A DNA stretch of 64,000 nucleotides from an uncultured Pelagibacteraceae bacterium (GCA_902592655.1 CACJFE010000001.1:1-64000), one strand, 5' to 3'; positions 54,432 through 64,000 are shown, numbered from the stretch's first letter. The notes: a model not told the origin generated them from the letters alone. Numbers and translations are program-made.

Positions 54432-56414
54432 TTGACTAAAATAAATCAAAAAATATTTACTTACATAGCTATTATTTTATCGATATCATTTTTAACATTA
54501 CCTGTTTTTATATATGGCATAAAAGATAATGAAGTTTATCAAGCAGGAACTTTTAGCAATCAAATCATAAACCAAAATTTCTATAATCCCTTTATTTTCT
54601 TTGTTGACCTTTTAGGGCCAGGTATAAATTTTCCAATAGGTAATTATCCTTACTACCACCCCATCTCAATTATTTTTGGTTCAAATTTAAGATATTTTTT
54701 TTTATTTTCAGGAATTTTTAATTTATTTATACAGATTTTTTATTTTAATAAAATTTTGAATTACTTTGAAATTAAAAAAAAAGAAAGTTTTTTTTCTTTT
54801 TTAATTCTATTTTCTATCGCTAATTTTAATAATTTTTGGAGTGACGATTGGATTAGTGTTTTCTATACTTATACATTTTATTTTCCAATCTTTTATTATC
54901 TTTTAAAACTATCAAGAAAAACTTCATTTGATAATTTTATTAAATTTAGTTTTGTAAGCAGTTTTTCCTTTATCAATTCACACCCAGGTGTATTCTATAA
55001 TATTGTTCTATTTGCTTTAATTTTTATAACTTTAAACAGCTTTAAAAAGATTTTTCAAAATAAGTATTTTTATTTATCGATTATTTTATTGTTATTAATT
55101 AGCTCTCATAATCTATATTATCTCTTATCGGAAGCAATTAAGTTTGATGGTATACCTAGGGCAGTTCAACAAAATTATTCTTTAAAATATTATTTTGCAT
55201 CATTAGGGTTACCCCTTAATTTCAGTTGGTGGTCAATCACCAGGTACCCATTCGTAGGGTTATTCTTTATTATTGCACTAATTTCATCGTATAAAATGAT
55301 TAGAAATAAGACATCGAAAAAGTTTTATTTTATAAATTATATTTTTATTTTTTTTACAATCTGGTCTTTAACTGAGTATGTGAAATTTATTCCGATAGTT
55401 TCTGGTATATGGCAGGCTAGAGACATAGTTAATATAACAAGTTTTATACTTTTCTTTATTTATTTACAGGAAATTAAAAGAGATAATATTAAAAATTTAA
55501 TTATATTTACAAATATTTTAATCATTTTAGTTTTTTACTTAGCGTGTTTTTACAAATTTATTCCCTATAATATTAATGATAAAAATATATTAATTAATAA
55601 TAACATATCAAAAAACTTTAAAGAAAATTTTAATGATGCAAGTAATAGTGAAATGTTTGAAAATAAAATATATTTTGGGCCTGATATAATAAATGAAATA
55701 GATATAAAAAAATCTTTCAGAAATGTTGGTATTTTTAATACTACCGATTTTACGAAATTAAATTTAAGTCCATTTCAATCTGACTTTAAAAATATTTCTT
55801 TAGATCAAATTCAAAAATCTCAATACAAAATGCGTGGATTGTTAAAACCAAAATATACTGAAATAAATAATGAGATATTCTTATCAACATTTAGAATAAA
55901 ATATTTACTACTCTCAGAAATTGATCTTTTGGAACTAAAAAATAAAGAAAATTTTAAAGTTATATTTAAAAAAAGAATTAAAGATAAAAATATTTTTTTC
56001 CTAAAAAGACTTAACTATAAAAGTCTCGTAATAATTCCAAAAAATAAATATGAAGATATCGACTGTGGCGATAAAGATTTAATCGATTGTATTCAAAAAT
56101 ATAAAGAGCGTTTTTATTTTACTGATAAAATCTCTATAACTAAAATTAATAATAAAAAATTTATGTATAATGGTAATATTAAAAAAAACTATATTTTAGT
56201 TACAAGTTTTTTACACGACAAAATATGGAAATCTTCTAATGGATCAATTCAAAATTTAGACGAGAGATTGATGCTTCTAAGTTATGATGGCTCTGCTATT
56301 ATTGAGTTTAACAATAAAGTTAGATATTGTTTATTGTTTTTATCTATTTTTTTTATAATTCTTACAATTTTGTATTTAATAGTTAAACGTTTATTTATAA
56401 AATTTTATAATTAA
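54432..56414 (+). CDS. Large polytopic membrane protein, GT-C/YfhO-like, TTG start
   Basis: The 660-aa protein has roughly eleven helices in the first 380 residues, a soluble lysine/asparagine-rich domain (about 385-625) and a last helix at about 630-652. The first loop contains IKDNEVYQAGTF and LGPGINFPIGNY. The overall shape resembles bacterial YfhO-like or GT-C membrane glycosyltransferases, but I cannot name a family. TTG at 54432 is the likely start because the membrane helix follows immediately and no ATG occurs in frame nearby. It is bracketed by tRNA-Asn and tRNA-Cys and is very A+T-rich, suggesting accessory origin. Confidence 0.65.
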   Translation: MTKINQKIFTYIAIILSISFLTLPVFIYGIKDNEVYQAGTFSNQIINQNFYNPFIFFVDLLGPGINFPIGNYPYYHPISIIFGSNLRYFFLFSGIFNLFIQIFYFNKILNYFEIKKKESFFSFLILFSIANFNNFWSDDWISVFYTYTFYFPIFYYLLKLSRKTSFDNFIKFSFVSSFSFINSHPGVFYNIVLFALIFITLNSFKKIFQNKYFYLSIILLLLISSHNLYYLLSEAIKFDGIPRAVQQNYSLKYYFASLGLPLNFSWWSITRYPFVGLFFIIALISSYKMIRNKTSKKFYFINYIFIFFTIWSLTEYVKFIPIVSGIWQARDIVNITSFILFFIYLQEIKRDNIKNLIIFTNILIILVFYLACFYKFIPYNINDKNILINNNISKNFKENFNDASNSEMFENKIYFGPDIINEIDIKKSFRNVGIFNTTDFTKLNLSPFQSDFKNISLDQIQKSQYKMRGLLKPKYTEINNEIFLSTFRIKYLLLSEIDLLELKNKENFKVIFKKRIKDKNIFFLKRLNYKSLVIIPKNKYEDIDCGDKDLIDCIQKYKERFYFTDKISITKINNKKFMYNGNIKKNYILVTSFLHDKIWKSSNGSIQNLDERLMLLSYDGSAIIEFNNKVRYCLLFLSIFFIILTILYLIVKRLFIKFYN

Positions 56415-56494
56415 GCTTTTATCTATAATATTTGTCATAAAAATATTAGATAAGTCTCTCAATCTACATAGATAATTTTAATAACTTATTTTCT

Positions 56495-56568
56495 TGGAGG
56501 CCACGCCCAGAATCGAACTGGGATAAAAGGATTTGCAATCCTCTGCGTAACCATTCCGCCACGTGGCC
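56495..56568 (-). tRNA. tRNA-Cys (anticodon GCA)
   Basis: Minus-strand cloverleaf: acceptor GGCCACG pairs with CGTGGCC, discriminator T, CCA encoded. The anticodon loop TTGCAAA is closed by AGGAT/ATCCT, giving anticodon GCA (Cys). The T arm is AGTTCGATTCT. It lies 80 bases after the large membrane-protein gene. Confidence 0.95.
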
Positions 56569-56850
56569 GTTCATTTTGATAAAATCGTGATACTTATCAC
56601 GTTTTTAATCTATTTTTATAATTATCGAATAAATATAACTTATTTTTTGGTAAGTAAATTGTAATATTCTTATCTTTTATATTTTTAGAACTTTTTATTC
56701 TTATTTCTGTATTATTTGTGTGAGAATATTACAGTTGTAAGTCAGGTTTAGGAATGGGTGCTAAAAATTTTTCTTGGACTGCTGCCTTATACCTAGATTT
56801 TAAACTTAATAGTTATTAAAATCTGATATATATCTCTAAATATCAAAATA
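56569..56850. other. 282-base spacer before valS with a hairpin and a less A+T-rich block
   Basis: Longest non-coding gap in the window. It holds the hairpin at 56586-56606 and a region near 56740-56800 (around tcaggtttaggaatgggtgc and cttggactgctgccttat) that is less A+T-rich than its surroundings. The only ORF there is 21 codons (ATG 56755, MGAKNFSWTAALYL...), too short to call. It could be a small RNA, a leader of valS or a gene remnant. No known riboswitch was recognised. Confidence 0.4.
56586..56606 (+). terminator. Hairpin with T run between tRNA-Cys and valS
   Basis: CGTGAT / ATCACG with an ACTT loop followed by TTTTT. On the plus strand it would end transcription arriving from the large membrane-protein gene, antisense through tRNA-Cys. 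It might alternatively stop antisense entry into the tRNA. Six base pairs is modest. Confidence 0.5.
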
Positions 56851-59499
56851 ATGGAATTTAAGAAATATAATCATAGCAAAGAAGAAAAAAAAATCTCAGA
56901 TTTTTGGATCAAAAAAGGCTTATTCAAACCAAAAAAAAGTAAATCAAATAAAAAATTTTCTATAGTAATTCCTCCACCTAATGTAACTGGTAGATTACAT
57001 ATGGGACATGCTCTCAACAATAGTCTCCAAGATGTTTTAGTTAGATTTAATAGAATGAAAGGCCTCGAAACTCTGTGGCAGCCAGGAACAGATCATGCTG
57101 GTATTGCAACACAAGCAATTGTTGAGAATAACCTTTTAAAAGAAGGAATTAAAAAAAACGATTTAGGGAGAGAAAAATTTATTAAAAAAATATGGGATTG
57201 GAAAGAAGAGTCTGGTGGAATAATTTTAGATCAACTTAAGAAATTAGGTTGTTCGTGTGATTGGTCAAGAACGAGATTCACAATGGACAAGGATCTTTCT
57301 AAAGCCGTAATTAAAGTTTTTGTTGATCTTTATAAAAACAAGCTAATTTACAAGGATAAAAAATTAGTTAACTGGGATACTAAGCTTCAAACTGCTATTT
57401 CTGACTTAGAAGTAAACCAAAAAGATGTTCAATCTCAATTGTATTACATTGATTATATGATAGAGAACTCAGATCAAAAAATCACTATCGCCACTACCAG
57501 ACCAGAAACAATGATGGGAGATACCGCAGTTGCTGTAAACCCAAAGGATAAAAGATATGTAAATTTAGTTGGAAAAAATGTTCTTATTCCGATTGTTAAT
57601 AGGACTGTCAAAATTATTTCTGACAATTATGCTGATCCGGAACAAGGTTCAGGAGCCGTAAAAATTACACCAGCACATGATTTCAATGACTATGAGGTAG
57701 GTAAAAGAAATAAATTAGAAATAATAAATATTTTTGAAGAAAATGGGAAAATAAACAAAAATGGGATTAAAGAGTTTCATGGTTTAGACAGATTTGAAGC
57801 AAGAAAACTTATAATTAAAAAATTAAAGGAGATAGGTTCTCTTGTAAAAATTGAAAATATTAAAAATAAAGTCCCATATGGAGATAGATCAAACACTATA
57901 ATTGAACCTTTCTTAACAGAGCAATGGTTTGTTGATGCGAAAAAATTATCCAAAAAACCAATTAATATTGTTAAAAAGGGCAAAACTACTTTTTTTCCAA
58001 GCAATTGGTCAAAAACATTTTTTCAATGGATGAATGATATTGAGCCTTGGTGTATATCTCGGCAGATCTGGTGGGGTCATAGAATACCTGCTTGGTATGA
58101 TGAAAATGGAAATATTTTCGTTGCTGAAAATGAAAAAGATGCAGTAAAGTTAGCAAAGAAAGAAAATAGAAATAAACAATTTAAGTTAAGACAGGAAACA
58201 GATGTTTTAGACACCTGGTTTTCGTCAGCTCTATGGCCTTTTGCAACTCTTGGATGGCCAAACAAAACTAAAGAACTTAATAAATTTTATCCAACTTCAG
58301 TTCTTGTTACTGGTTTTGATATAATTTTCTTCTGGGTAGCAAGGATGTTGATGATGGGAAATTATTTTAGAAAAAATACACCTTTTCATAAAGTATATGT
58401 TCATGCTTTAGTAAGAGATGAAAAGGGACAGAAAATGTCAAAGTCAAAAGGTAATGTAATTGATCCGTTAGATTTAATAAATGAATATGGAGCAGACAGT
58501 TTAAGGTTTACTTTAATTTCGATGGCCTCTCCAGGGCGAGATGTAAAATTATCAAAAGACAGAGTTACTGGAAATAGAAATTTTATAACAAAAATTTGGA
58601 GCGCGAATAATTTTTTAAAACTTAATAATTGTAAATTAGATAAAAAGATAAATTTAACCTCAATTAAGCTTCCAATAAACCATTGGATTTACAACGAATT
58701 TATAAAAACACAAGATTTAATTACAAAAAATATTGAAATATTTAGGTTCGATGAGGCTGCTAAGTATGCATATCAATTTGTTTGGCATTCTTATTGTGAT
58801 TGGTATTTAGAGTTCTTAAAACCTATTTTTAATTCAAAAAATAAAAGTGAAATTAAAGAAGCTAAGGCTTTCTCATCATTTATGATGGCAAATATTCTTA
58901 GAATTCTTCATCCCTTTATCCCTTTTTTCACTGAGAACTTGTGGTCTTTAAATGCTTATAAAAAGATTTTTAATAATTTTTTAATCTGTTCCAGTTGGCC
59001 AGATTTTAAGACTATTAATAAATTTAGCAAAAATCAAAATAACATAAATGATTTAATTGAACTAATTTCTAACATAAGATCTACTAAAGCAGAGTTAAAA
59101 ATTACACCAAAATTATATTGTGACATATTTTTTGATGATAAATCAGGGAGATTAAAGAAATTAGTAAATAAAAATATAAATTTGATAAAACAGGTTGGTA
59201 GAGTAAAAAGTGTCCTTACAAAAAAGATTAGAGATAAAAATTCAATAGACATCTTGGTTTTAAAGGAAAAACTTTCATTAAATTTTAATGAGGATATAAA
59301 TTTAGTATCTCAAAAAGAGAGAATTTTACAAAAAATTGAGACAATCAATAAACAAATAACTAATTTGAATAATAAGCTCAAAAAAAAGGCTTATGTGACA
59401 AATGCACCTAAAGAAATAGTACAAAATGATAAAAAATTAGTTAAAGAATTAACTATTGAAGATGGAAAATTAAGAAGTATTGTATCTAGTATTAATTAA
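56851..59499 (+). CDS. valS: Valyl-tRNA synthetase
   Basis: Charges tRNA-Val. The 882-aa class I synthetase has the HIGH-type motif GRLHMGHALN near residue 48 and KMSKSKGNVIDP near 530. It has the editing (CP1) domain with ATTRPETMMGDTAVAVNP, DHAGIATQ, and the anticodon-binding domain (about 610-760). A C-terminal coiled-coil arm (about 815-880, with IETINKQITNLNNKLKKKAYVTNAP) is characteristic of ValRS. ilvD starts on the next base. Both valS and ilvD concern valine, which makes the pairing plausible functionally. Confidence 0.97.
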   Translation: MEFKKYNHSKEEKKISDFWIKKGLFKPKKSKSNKKFSIVIPPPNVTGRLHMGHALNNSLQDVLVRFNRMKGLETLWQPGTDHAGIATQAIVENNLLKEGIKKNDLGREKFIKKIWDWKEESGGIILDQLKKLGCSCDWSRTRFTMDKDLSKAVIKVFVDLYKNKLIYKDKKLVNWDTKLQTAISDLEVNQKDVQSQLYYIDYMIENSDQKITIATTRPETMMGDTAVAVNPKDKRYVNLVGKNVLIPIVNRTVKIISDNYADPEQGSGAVKITPAHDFNDYEVGKRNKLEIINIFEENGKINKNGIKEFHGLDRFEARKLIIKKLKEIGSLVKIENIKNKVPYGDRSNTIIEPFLTEQWFVDAKKLSKKPINIVKKGKTTFFPSNWSKTFFQWMNDIEPWCISRQIWWGHRIPAWYDENGNIFVAENEKDAVKLAKKENRNKQFKLRQETDVLDTWFSSALWPFATLGWPNKTKELNKFYPTSVLVTGFDIIFFWVARMLMMGNYFRKNTPFHKVYVHALVRDEKGQKMSKSKGNVIDPLDLINEYGADSLRFTLISMASPGRDVKLSKDRVTGNRNFITKIWSANNFLKLNNCKLDKKINLTSIKLPINHWIYNEFIKTQDLITKNIEIFRFDEAAKYAYQFVWHSYCDWYLEFLKPIFNSKNKSEIKEAKAFSSFMMANILRILHPFIPFFTENLWSLNAYKKIFNNFLICSSWPDFKTINKFSKNQNNINDLIELISNIRSTKAELKITPKLYCDIFFDDKSGRLKKLVNKNINLIKQVGRVKSVLTKKIRDKNSIDILVLKEKLSLNFNEDINLVSQKERILQKIETINKQITNLNNKLKKKAYVTNAPKEIVQNDKKLVKELTIEDGKLRSIVSSIN

Positions 59500-61218
59500 A
59501 TGTCTAAAATTGATAAAAAAAAACTACCCAGTCGTCATACATCTTTAGGCCCAGATAGAGCTCCACATAGATCTTTTTACTATGCAATGGGAGAAACCGA
59601 ACAGGATGTGGCGAAGCCATTTGTAGGAGTAGTATCCACTTGGAACGAAGCTGCGCCTTGCAATACAGCTTTAATGCGACAGGCACAGTCAGTTAAAAAA
59701 GGAGTAAAACAATCTGGTGGAACGCCAAGAGAATTTTGTACGATAACTGTAACAGATGGTATTGCCATGGGTCATGAAGGAATGAAATCATCGTTAATTT
59801 CCAGAGAGGTCATAGCTGACTCTGCAGAACTGACAGTAAGAGGACATTGTTATGATGCTCTAGTTGGTATTGCTGGATGTGATAAATCACTACCAGGCTT
59901 GATGATGTCAATGTTGAGATTAAATGTACCAAGTGTATTTATTTACGGTGGATCAATTTTGCCAGGAAAATTTAAAGGTAAAGATGTAACAGTTGTAGAT
60001 GTTTTTGAAGCAGTAGGCAAACATTCCTCAGGCAAAATGTCTTCTGAAGAATTAAGAGAATTAGAATTAGTAGCTTGTCCGAGTGCCGGAGCTTGCGGAG
60101 GTCAATTTACAGCTAACACAATGGCATGTGTATCAGAGGCGATAGGATTAGCTTTACCTTATTCAGCCGGGACACCAGCCCCATATGAGGAAAGAGATAA
60201 ATATGCTTACGAAAGTGGTCAAGCGGTTATGAATTTATTAGAGAGAAAAATAAAACCAAGAGAAATAGTTACTAAAAAATCTCTAGAAAACGCAGCAACG
60301 ATTGTAGCCGCAACCGGAGGCTCCACTAATGCAGCCCTTCATTTACCTGCACTAGCTAATGAGATAGGAGTAAATTTTGATTTAATGGACGTTGCAAAAA
60401 TATTTAAAAAAACTCCTTATCTTGCTGATTTAAAACCTGGAGGAAAATACGTTGCAAAAGACATGTGGGAAGCTGGCGGTGTTCCTATGTTATTAAAAAC
60501 TTTATTTGACGGAGGTTATATTCATGGTGAGTGTATGACAGTTACAGGTAAAACTATTAAAGAAAATTTAGCTAACATTAGGTTTAATACTAATCAAAAA
60601 GTTTTAAGAGAATATAATAATCCACTTTCTCCAGATGGGGGAGTTGTTGGATTAAAAGGTAATTTAGCTCCAGATGGAGCAATCGTAAAAATTGCAGGAT
60701 TAAAAAAATTACAATTTACAGGTAAAGCTAGATGTTTTGATAATGAAGAAGATGCAATGAAGGCAGTACAGACAAAAAAATATAAAGACGGTGATGTAAT
60801 AATAATCAGATACGAGGGTCCAAAAGGCGGACCAGGAATGAGAGAAATGCTTTCAACAACTGGAGCTATTTATGGACAAGGCAAAGGCGAAAAAGTTGCA
60901 CTCATAACAGATGGTAGGTTTTCAGGAGCTACTAGAGGTTTCTGTGTTGGTCACGTTGGCCCAGAAGCCGCAACGGGCGGTCCTATTGCACTTCTTAAAA
61001 ATGGAGATGTAATTGATATAGATGCAAAAAAAGGATCAATTAATGTAAGGCTTACTAGCGCACAATTAAAAGCTAGAAGAAAAAAATGGAAAGAAAAAAA
61101 ATCAAGTTTTGGATCGGGAACGATTTGGAAATATGCTCAAACAGTAGGACCTGCTTATCTCGGTGCTCCAACACATCCAGGTAAGAAAAAAGAAGTTAAA
61201 GAATATTCGAAAATTTAA
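59500..61218 (+). CDS. ilvD: Dihydroxy-acid dehydratase
   Basis: Dehydrates dihydroxy acids in the last common step to valine and isoleucine. The 572-aa protein has the iron-sulfur cysteines in [15 protein letters not shown] and [20 protein letters not shown], and metal ligands around [35 protein letters not shown] and [22 protein letters not shown] are also typical. It abuts valS upstream and overlaps manC by one base downstream. Confidence 0.97.
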   Translation: MSKIDKKKLPSRHTSLGPDRAPHRSFYYAMGETEQDVAKPFVGVVSTWNEAAPCNTALMRQAQSVKKGVKQSGGTPREFCTITVTDGIAMGHEGMKSSLISREVIADSAELTVRGHCYDALVGIAGCDKSLPGLMMSMLRLNVPSVFIYGGSILPGKFKGKDVTVVDVFEAVGKHSSGKMSSEELRELELVACPSAGACGGQFTANTMACVSEAIGLALPYSAGTPAPYEERDKYAYESGQAVMNLLERKIKPREIVTKKSLENAATIVAATGGSTNAALHLPALANEIGVNFDLMDVAKIFKKTPYLADLKPGGKYVAKDMWEAGGVPMLLKTLFDGGYIHGECMTVTGKTIKENLANIRFNTNQKVLREYNNPLSPDGGVVGLKGNLAPDGAIVKIAGLKKLQFTGKARCFDNEEDAMKAVQTKKYKDGDVIIIRYEGPKGGPGMREMLSTTGAIYGQGKGEKVALITDGRFSGATRGFCVGHVGPEAATGGPIALLKNGDVIDIDAKKGSINVRLTSAQLKARRKKWKEKKSSFGSGTIWKYAQTVGPAYLGAPTHPGKKKEVKEYSKI

Positions 61219-62420
61219 TGAAAATACGTCCAGTAATTTTATGTGGCGGTTCTGGCACAAGACTCTGGTCTGATAAAAAACATCATCAACCAAAGCAGTT
61301 TATTGATTTTGGAAATTGGACGTTATTCGGAAAAACTCTAGAGAGAATAAAAAATTCTATTTTTGATTATCCAATAATAAGTACTAATAAAAAATATATA
61401 AGAGAAATTAAGAAGCATTTAAGATTTAAAGGTTTTAAAAAATATAAGATAATTCTTGAACCAGCAAAAAGAAATACTGCTCCTGCTATACTCAGTTCAG
61501 CATTAATAAAGGAAATACCTGAGAACCAACCCTTAATTTTTTTAACATCAGATCATTTAATTGAGAAAACTAATTTGCTTAATAAATCAATTAAAAAATA
61601 TAAAAAATACCTGACAGATAAAAATATCTTTATATTTGGCATTAAGCCGTCTTACCCCTCATCTGATTATGGTTATTTTTTATCAAATCGAGTTAAGAAT
61701 AAATATAAGGTTTCAAAATTTATCGAAAAACCAAATTTAGAAAAAGCCAAAAAAATCATTAAAAAAAATGCTTACTGGAATTCAGGAATGTTTTTTCTTA
61801 CAAAAAAATCAATAATTAATAACTTTAGGAAGTATCAAAACAAAAACTTCAATTATTGTTTGAATTCTGTAAATAAATCAAAATTTAAAAATAATATTTA
61901 TTACCTAAATAAAAATGACTTTTTAAAATGTAAAACAATTTCTTTTGATTACGCAATACTGGAAAAATCAAAAGATATAAATGCTATAAACTTAAATATA
62001 CCTTGGTCTGATCTAGGTAGCTGGAAAGAAATCTGCAAAATCTACGATAAATTAAAGGCTAAATATCAAAAAAAGAAAAATATTTTTTACAGACCTTGGG
62101 GCAGGTATACAAATTTGTATAATGGTAAAAATTTTTTAATTAAAGAACTTTATGTAAAACCTAAAGGAGTTTTAAGTCTTCAAAAGCACTTTTATCGTTC
62201 TGAACATTGGGTAGTAACTCAGGGAAATCCAAAAATAACTTTAAATAGAAAAAAATTTTTTTTAAAAACTAATGAAACAATTTTTATACCAATTAAATCT
62301 ATTCATAGAATAGAAAATCCATATAAAAAACCGGTAAAAATAATTGAAGCTCAATTAGGATCAATTTTAAAAGAGACCGATATAGTTAGATATCAAGATA
62401 TTTATGGTAGAGTTAAATAA
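61218..62420 (+). CDS. manC: Mannose-1-phosphate guanylyltransferase, shortened, with cupin domain
   Basis: Makes GDP-mannose for surface glycans. The 400-aa protein has the nucleotidyltransferase opening PVILCGGSGTRLWSDKKHHQPKQF, EPAKRNTAPAILSSAL, LTSDHLI, FIEKPN and NSGMFFL, then PWSDLGSWKEI. The usual segment of about 70 residues ending in a VVDT-like motif is missing. The sequence jumps to FYRPWGRYTNL and the C-terminal cupin (LSLQKHFYRSEHWVVTQG). Typical ManC is about 460-480 aa. Function is probably kept. The one-base overlap with ilvD suggests co-transcription. The 3' end overlaps xth by 8 bases. Confidence 0.88.
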   Translation: MKIRPVILCGGSGTRLWSDKKHHQPKQFIDFGNWTLFGKTLERIKNSIFDYPIISTNKKYIREIKKHLRFKGFKKYKIILEPAKRNTAPAILSSALIKEIPENQPLIFLTSDHLIEKTNLLNKSIKKYKKYLTDKNIFIFGIKPSYPSSDYGYFLSNRVKNKYKVSKFIEKPNLEKAKKIIKKNAYWNSGMFFLTKKSIINNFRKYQNKNFNYCLNSVNKSKFKNNIYYLNKNDFLKCKTISFDYAILEKSKDINAINLNIPWSDLGSWKEICKIYDKLKAKYQKKKNIFYRPWGRYTNLYNGKNFLIKELYVKPKGVLSLQKHFYRSEHWVVTQGNPKITLNRKKFFLKTNETIFIPIKSIHRIENPYKKPVKIIEAQLGSILKETDIVRYQDIYGRVK

Positions 62421-63189
62421 TTTCAAGTTCGATTGGTGTGTGATCTGATGGTTTTTCTTTTGATCTTGGTTTTTTATTTATATTAATTGATTTGATATTT
62501 TCGACTAAACTGTTTGAGAGTAAAAAATGATCTATTCTCATACCATAATTTTTTTGCCAGGAACCTGCAAAGTAGTCCCAAAACGTATACTCTTGTTTTG
62601 TTTTATTTAGAAATCTATAAACATCTTTAAAACCTAAATTAATTAATTCTCTGTATTTTTTTCTTATTTCCAGTCTACCTAAGGCATCGTTTTCATATCT
62701 TCTAAAATCATGAACATCAATCTCTTCAGGAATAATGTTAAAATCTCCAGCGATTAGAATATTTGAGTTTTTCTGAATTTTTTTATTAACATTTGATATA
62801 AATTTTTTTAACCACTCTTTTTTATATTTATATTTTTCTGTATCTACAGGATTTCCATTTGGAACATAAATATTAATAAGCTCTATTCTTTTTTTTTTTA
62901 ATTTTAACTCAGCAGTAATAATTCTAGATTGTTTTAAATCATCTTTAATAAAGCTATTATTAATTTTCTCTAACTCTTGTTTAGAAATAATAGCTACACC
63001 ATTGTAACTTTTTTGACCAAAAACGTAAGAATTATATCCAATATTTTTAAAATCTTCATAAGGAAAACTAATATCTTGAGTCTTAATTTCTTGTAGTAAT
63101 AAAATATCAGGATTTGATTGTTTAATGTAATCAAGAATATTAGTAATTCTTGCTCTAACTGAATTCACATTCCATGAAACTATTTTCAT
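62413..63189 (-). CDS. xth: Exodeoxyribonuclease III
   Basis: Apurinic/apyrimidinic endonuclease and 3' exonuclease for base excision repair. I moved the start from the track's 63219 to ATG at 63189, because MKIVSWNVNSVRARI is the standard N-terminus and this codon overlaps the erpA stop (TGATG). The 258-aa protein has DILLLQEIK, YNGVAIISK, LINIYVPNG, LIAGDFNIIPEEIDVHD, YTFWDYFAGSW, MRIDHFLLS and the catalytic SDHTPIELE. All active-site residues are visible. Confidence 0.95.
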   Translation of the reverse strand: MKIVSWNVNSVRARITNILDYIKQSNPDILLLQEIKTQDISFPYEDFKNIGYNSYVFGQKSYNGVAIISKQELEKINNSFIKDDLKQSRIITAELKLKKKRIELINIYVPNGNPVDTEKYKYKKEWLKKFISNVNKKIQKNSNILIAGDFNIIPEEIDVHDFRRYENDALGRLEIRKKYRELINLGFKDVYRFLNKTKQEYTFWDYFAGSWQKNYGMRIDHFLLSNSLVENIKSININKKPRSKEKPSDHTPIELEII

Positions 63190-63503
63190 CAAACTGAGAA
63201 AGATAGACCGCAGCCACATGAAGCCGAAGCTTTAGGGTTATTTATAGTAAAAGACTCACCAATCATCTCCTTTTTAAAATCTACAGTGGAACCAGCAATT
63301 ATTTCGAGGGATTGTTTATCTATGACAGCTTTATTAAATAGCACATCATCTTTTTCTATTTTATCATCAAAAGTAAAAATATATTTAAAACCAGAGCATC
63401 CACCACCTTCAACAGCAATTCTGAAATATTTTTTTCCATCTCTTTTGGTGATTTTGTCTATTTGGTTATTTGCGCTATCTGTAAATTCTAATTTTTTTTC
63501 CAT
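63189..63503 (-). CDS. erpA: A-type iron-sulfur carrier (ErpA/IscA family)
   Basis: Receives and delivers iron-sulfur clusters. The 104-aa protein has the three conserved cysteines: GGGCSGFKYIF near residue 35 and ASCGCGLSFSV at the C-terminus. RIAVEGGGC and DKQSLEIIAGSTVDFKKEMIGESFTINNP are typical. It is coupled to xth by a one-base stop/start overlap and is divergent from dgt across 31 bases. Whether it is ErpA, IscA or SufA cannot be settled from the sequence alone. Confidence 0.9.
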   Translation of the reverse strand: MEKKLEFTDSANNQIDKITKRDGKKYFRIAVEGGGCSGFKYIFTFDDKIEKDDVLFNKAVIDKQSLEIIAGSTVDFKKEMIGESFTINNPKASASCGCGLSFSV

Positions 63504-63534
63504 AATTATTTAGTATATAGTCTATATAATAAGC

Positions 63535-64000
63535 ATGCAAAAAAATTCAATCCGAACTTTGTCCAAATTAGCAGTTCCTCCTAAGTCTAAGGGTAGGTTT
63601 TTTAAAGAAAAAAAAACTAGTTTGAGATCAGACTTTCAAAGGGATAGAGATAGAATAATTCATTCGACTGCTTTTCGAAGGCTTAAACATAAGACTCAAG
63701 TTTTTGTTAATACAACAGGAGATCATTTCCGAACAAGAATTACTCACTCTTTAGAAGTTGCTCAAATAGCAAGAACCTTATGCAAATTTTTTAATTTAAA
63801 TGAGGATCTGTGTGAAACATTAAGTTTAGCACATGACCTGGGGCACACACCATTTGGACATGCTGGTGAAGATGCTCTTAATGAATGTATGAAAAAATTT
63901 GGAGGTTTTGATCACAACATACAGACTATTAGAATAGCTTTATTTCTTGAAAATAGATATTATGAATTTAAAGGTCTAAATTTAACTTTAGAAACCATTG
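63535..64000 (+). CDS. dgt: dGTPase-like deoxynucleoside triphosphate triphosphohydrolase, 3' end cut by window
   Basis: Missing from the track because it runs off the right edge. From ATG 63535 the visible 155 residues include [62 protein letters not shown], and the HD-domain metal motif [18 protein letters not shown]. This is the Dgt/SAMHD1-like family, which splits dNTPs into nucleoside and triphosphate. It is divergent from erpA. The order dgt next to erpA and xth is, as I recall, typical in alphaproteobacteria. Confidence 0.95.
   Translation, partial: MQKNSIRTLSKLAVPPKSKGRFFKEKKTSLRSDFQRDRDRIIHSTAFRRLKHKTQVFVNTTGDHFRTRITHSLEVAQIARTLCKFFNLNEDLCETLSLAHDLGHTPFGHAGEDALNECMKKFGGFDHNIQTIRIALFLENRYYEFKGLNLTLETI

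Noticed and set aside
63190-63219. Longer N-terminus of Xth (MWLRSIFLSL)
   Set aside because: It comes from the end of erpA read in another frame. MKIVSWNVNS at 63189 is the standard start.

Overview
This window looks like a piece of a Pelagibacterales (SAR11, Candidatus Pelagibacter-like) chromosome. The evidence is the very high A+T content, spacers of a few bases or start/stop overlaps between most genes, lysine/asparagine/isoleucine-rich proteins, and alphaproteobacterial gene orders (tpiA-secG-pyrG-kdsA-eno-ftsB, ntrYX-trkAH, coq10 near cinA/pgpA/ispDF). No rRNA, phage, transposon or CRISPR array was seen. The assignment rests on recognition of proteins and gene order, not on a database search.

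Layout. 1-4135 (minus): ppiD-trpE-trpG-trpD, with trpD cut by the left edge. 4201-10958 (plus): tpiA, secG, pyrG, kdsA, eno, ftsB, lipA, a COQ10-like gene and a small membrane protein. 10942-13062 (minus): ispDF, pgpA and cinA C-domain. 13111-19046 (plus): ntrY, ntrX, trkA, trkH. 19047-27615 (plus): a glycerol module with a GpsA-like dehydrogenase, glpK and a GlpVSTPQU-type ABC importer. 27633-34273: a very A+T-rich accessory stretch with a sugar-dehydrogenase-like protein, two glycosyltransferases and a cluster of PLP aminotransferase, putative GNAT acetyltransferase and GMC-like oxidoreductase. 34318-37850: gap, an MBL-fold protein and an SGNH hydrolase. 37847-41566: pyk (with a coupled 57-aa ORF), divergent pfk, a hydratase-like gene and a tail-anchored small protein. 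41633-45441: two Fur-like boxes and a ferric-iron ABC importer. 45461-47567: tRNA-Arg, galE, zapE. 47673-52003: two palindromes and the aapJQMP amino-acid importer. 51998-54276: cysK, an exported protein, an XRE regulator, tRNA-Asn. 54432-56568: a large membrane protein boxed between tRNA-Asn and tRNA-Cys. 56851-64000: valS, ilvD, manC, xth, erpA and the start of dgt.

How the genes fit together. The window holds much of lower glycolysis (pfk, tpiA, gap, eno, pyk). It also holds a glycerol route feeding it: import by Glp ABC, phosphorylation by GlpK, oxidation by the GpsA-like enzyme to DHAP, then TpiA. Three ABC importers (glycerol, iron, amino acids) fit an osmotrophic marine lifestyle. Two of them have a strong terminator-like hairpin just after the binding-protein gene.

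Most notable observations: complementary degeneracy of the two GlpS/GlpT ATPases; an NtrX without GAFTGA paired with an NtrY without PAS; a triosephosphate isomerase with Asp at the nearly invariant Glu97 position; a candidate oxidise-aminate-acetylate sugar cassette; paired palindromes before aapJ; tandem Fur boxes; and a mixed PFK donor signature. I did not find a clearly new defence or mobile system.
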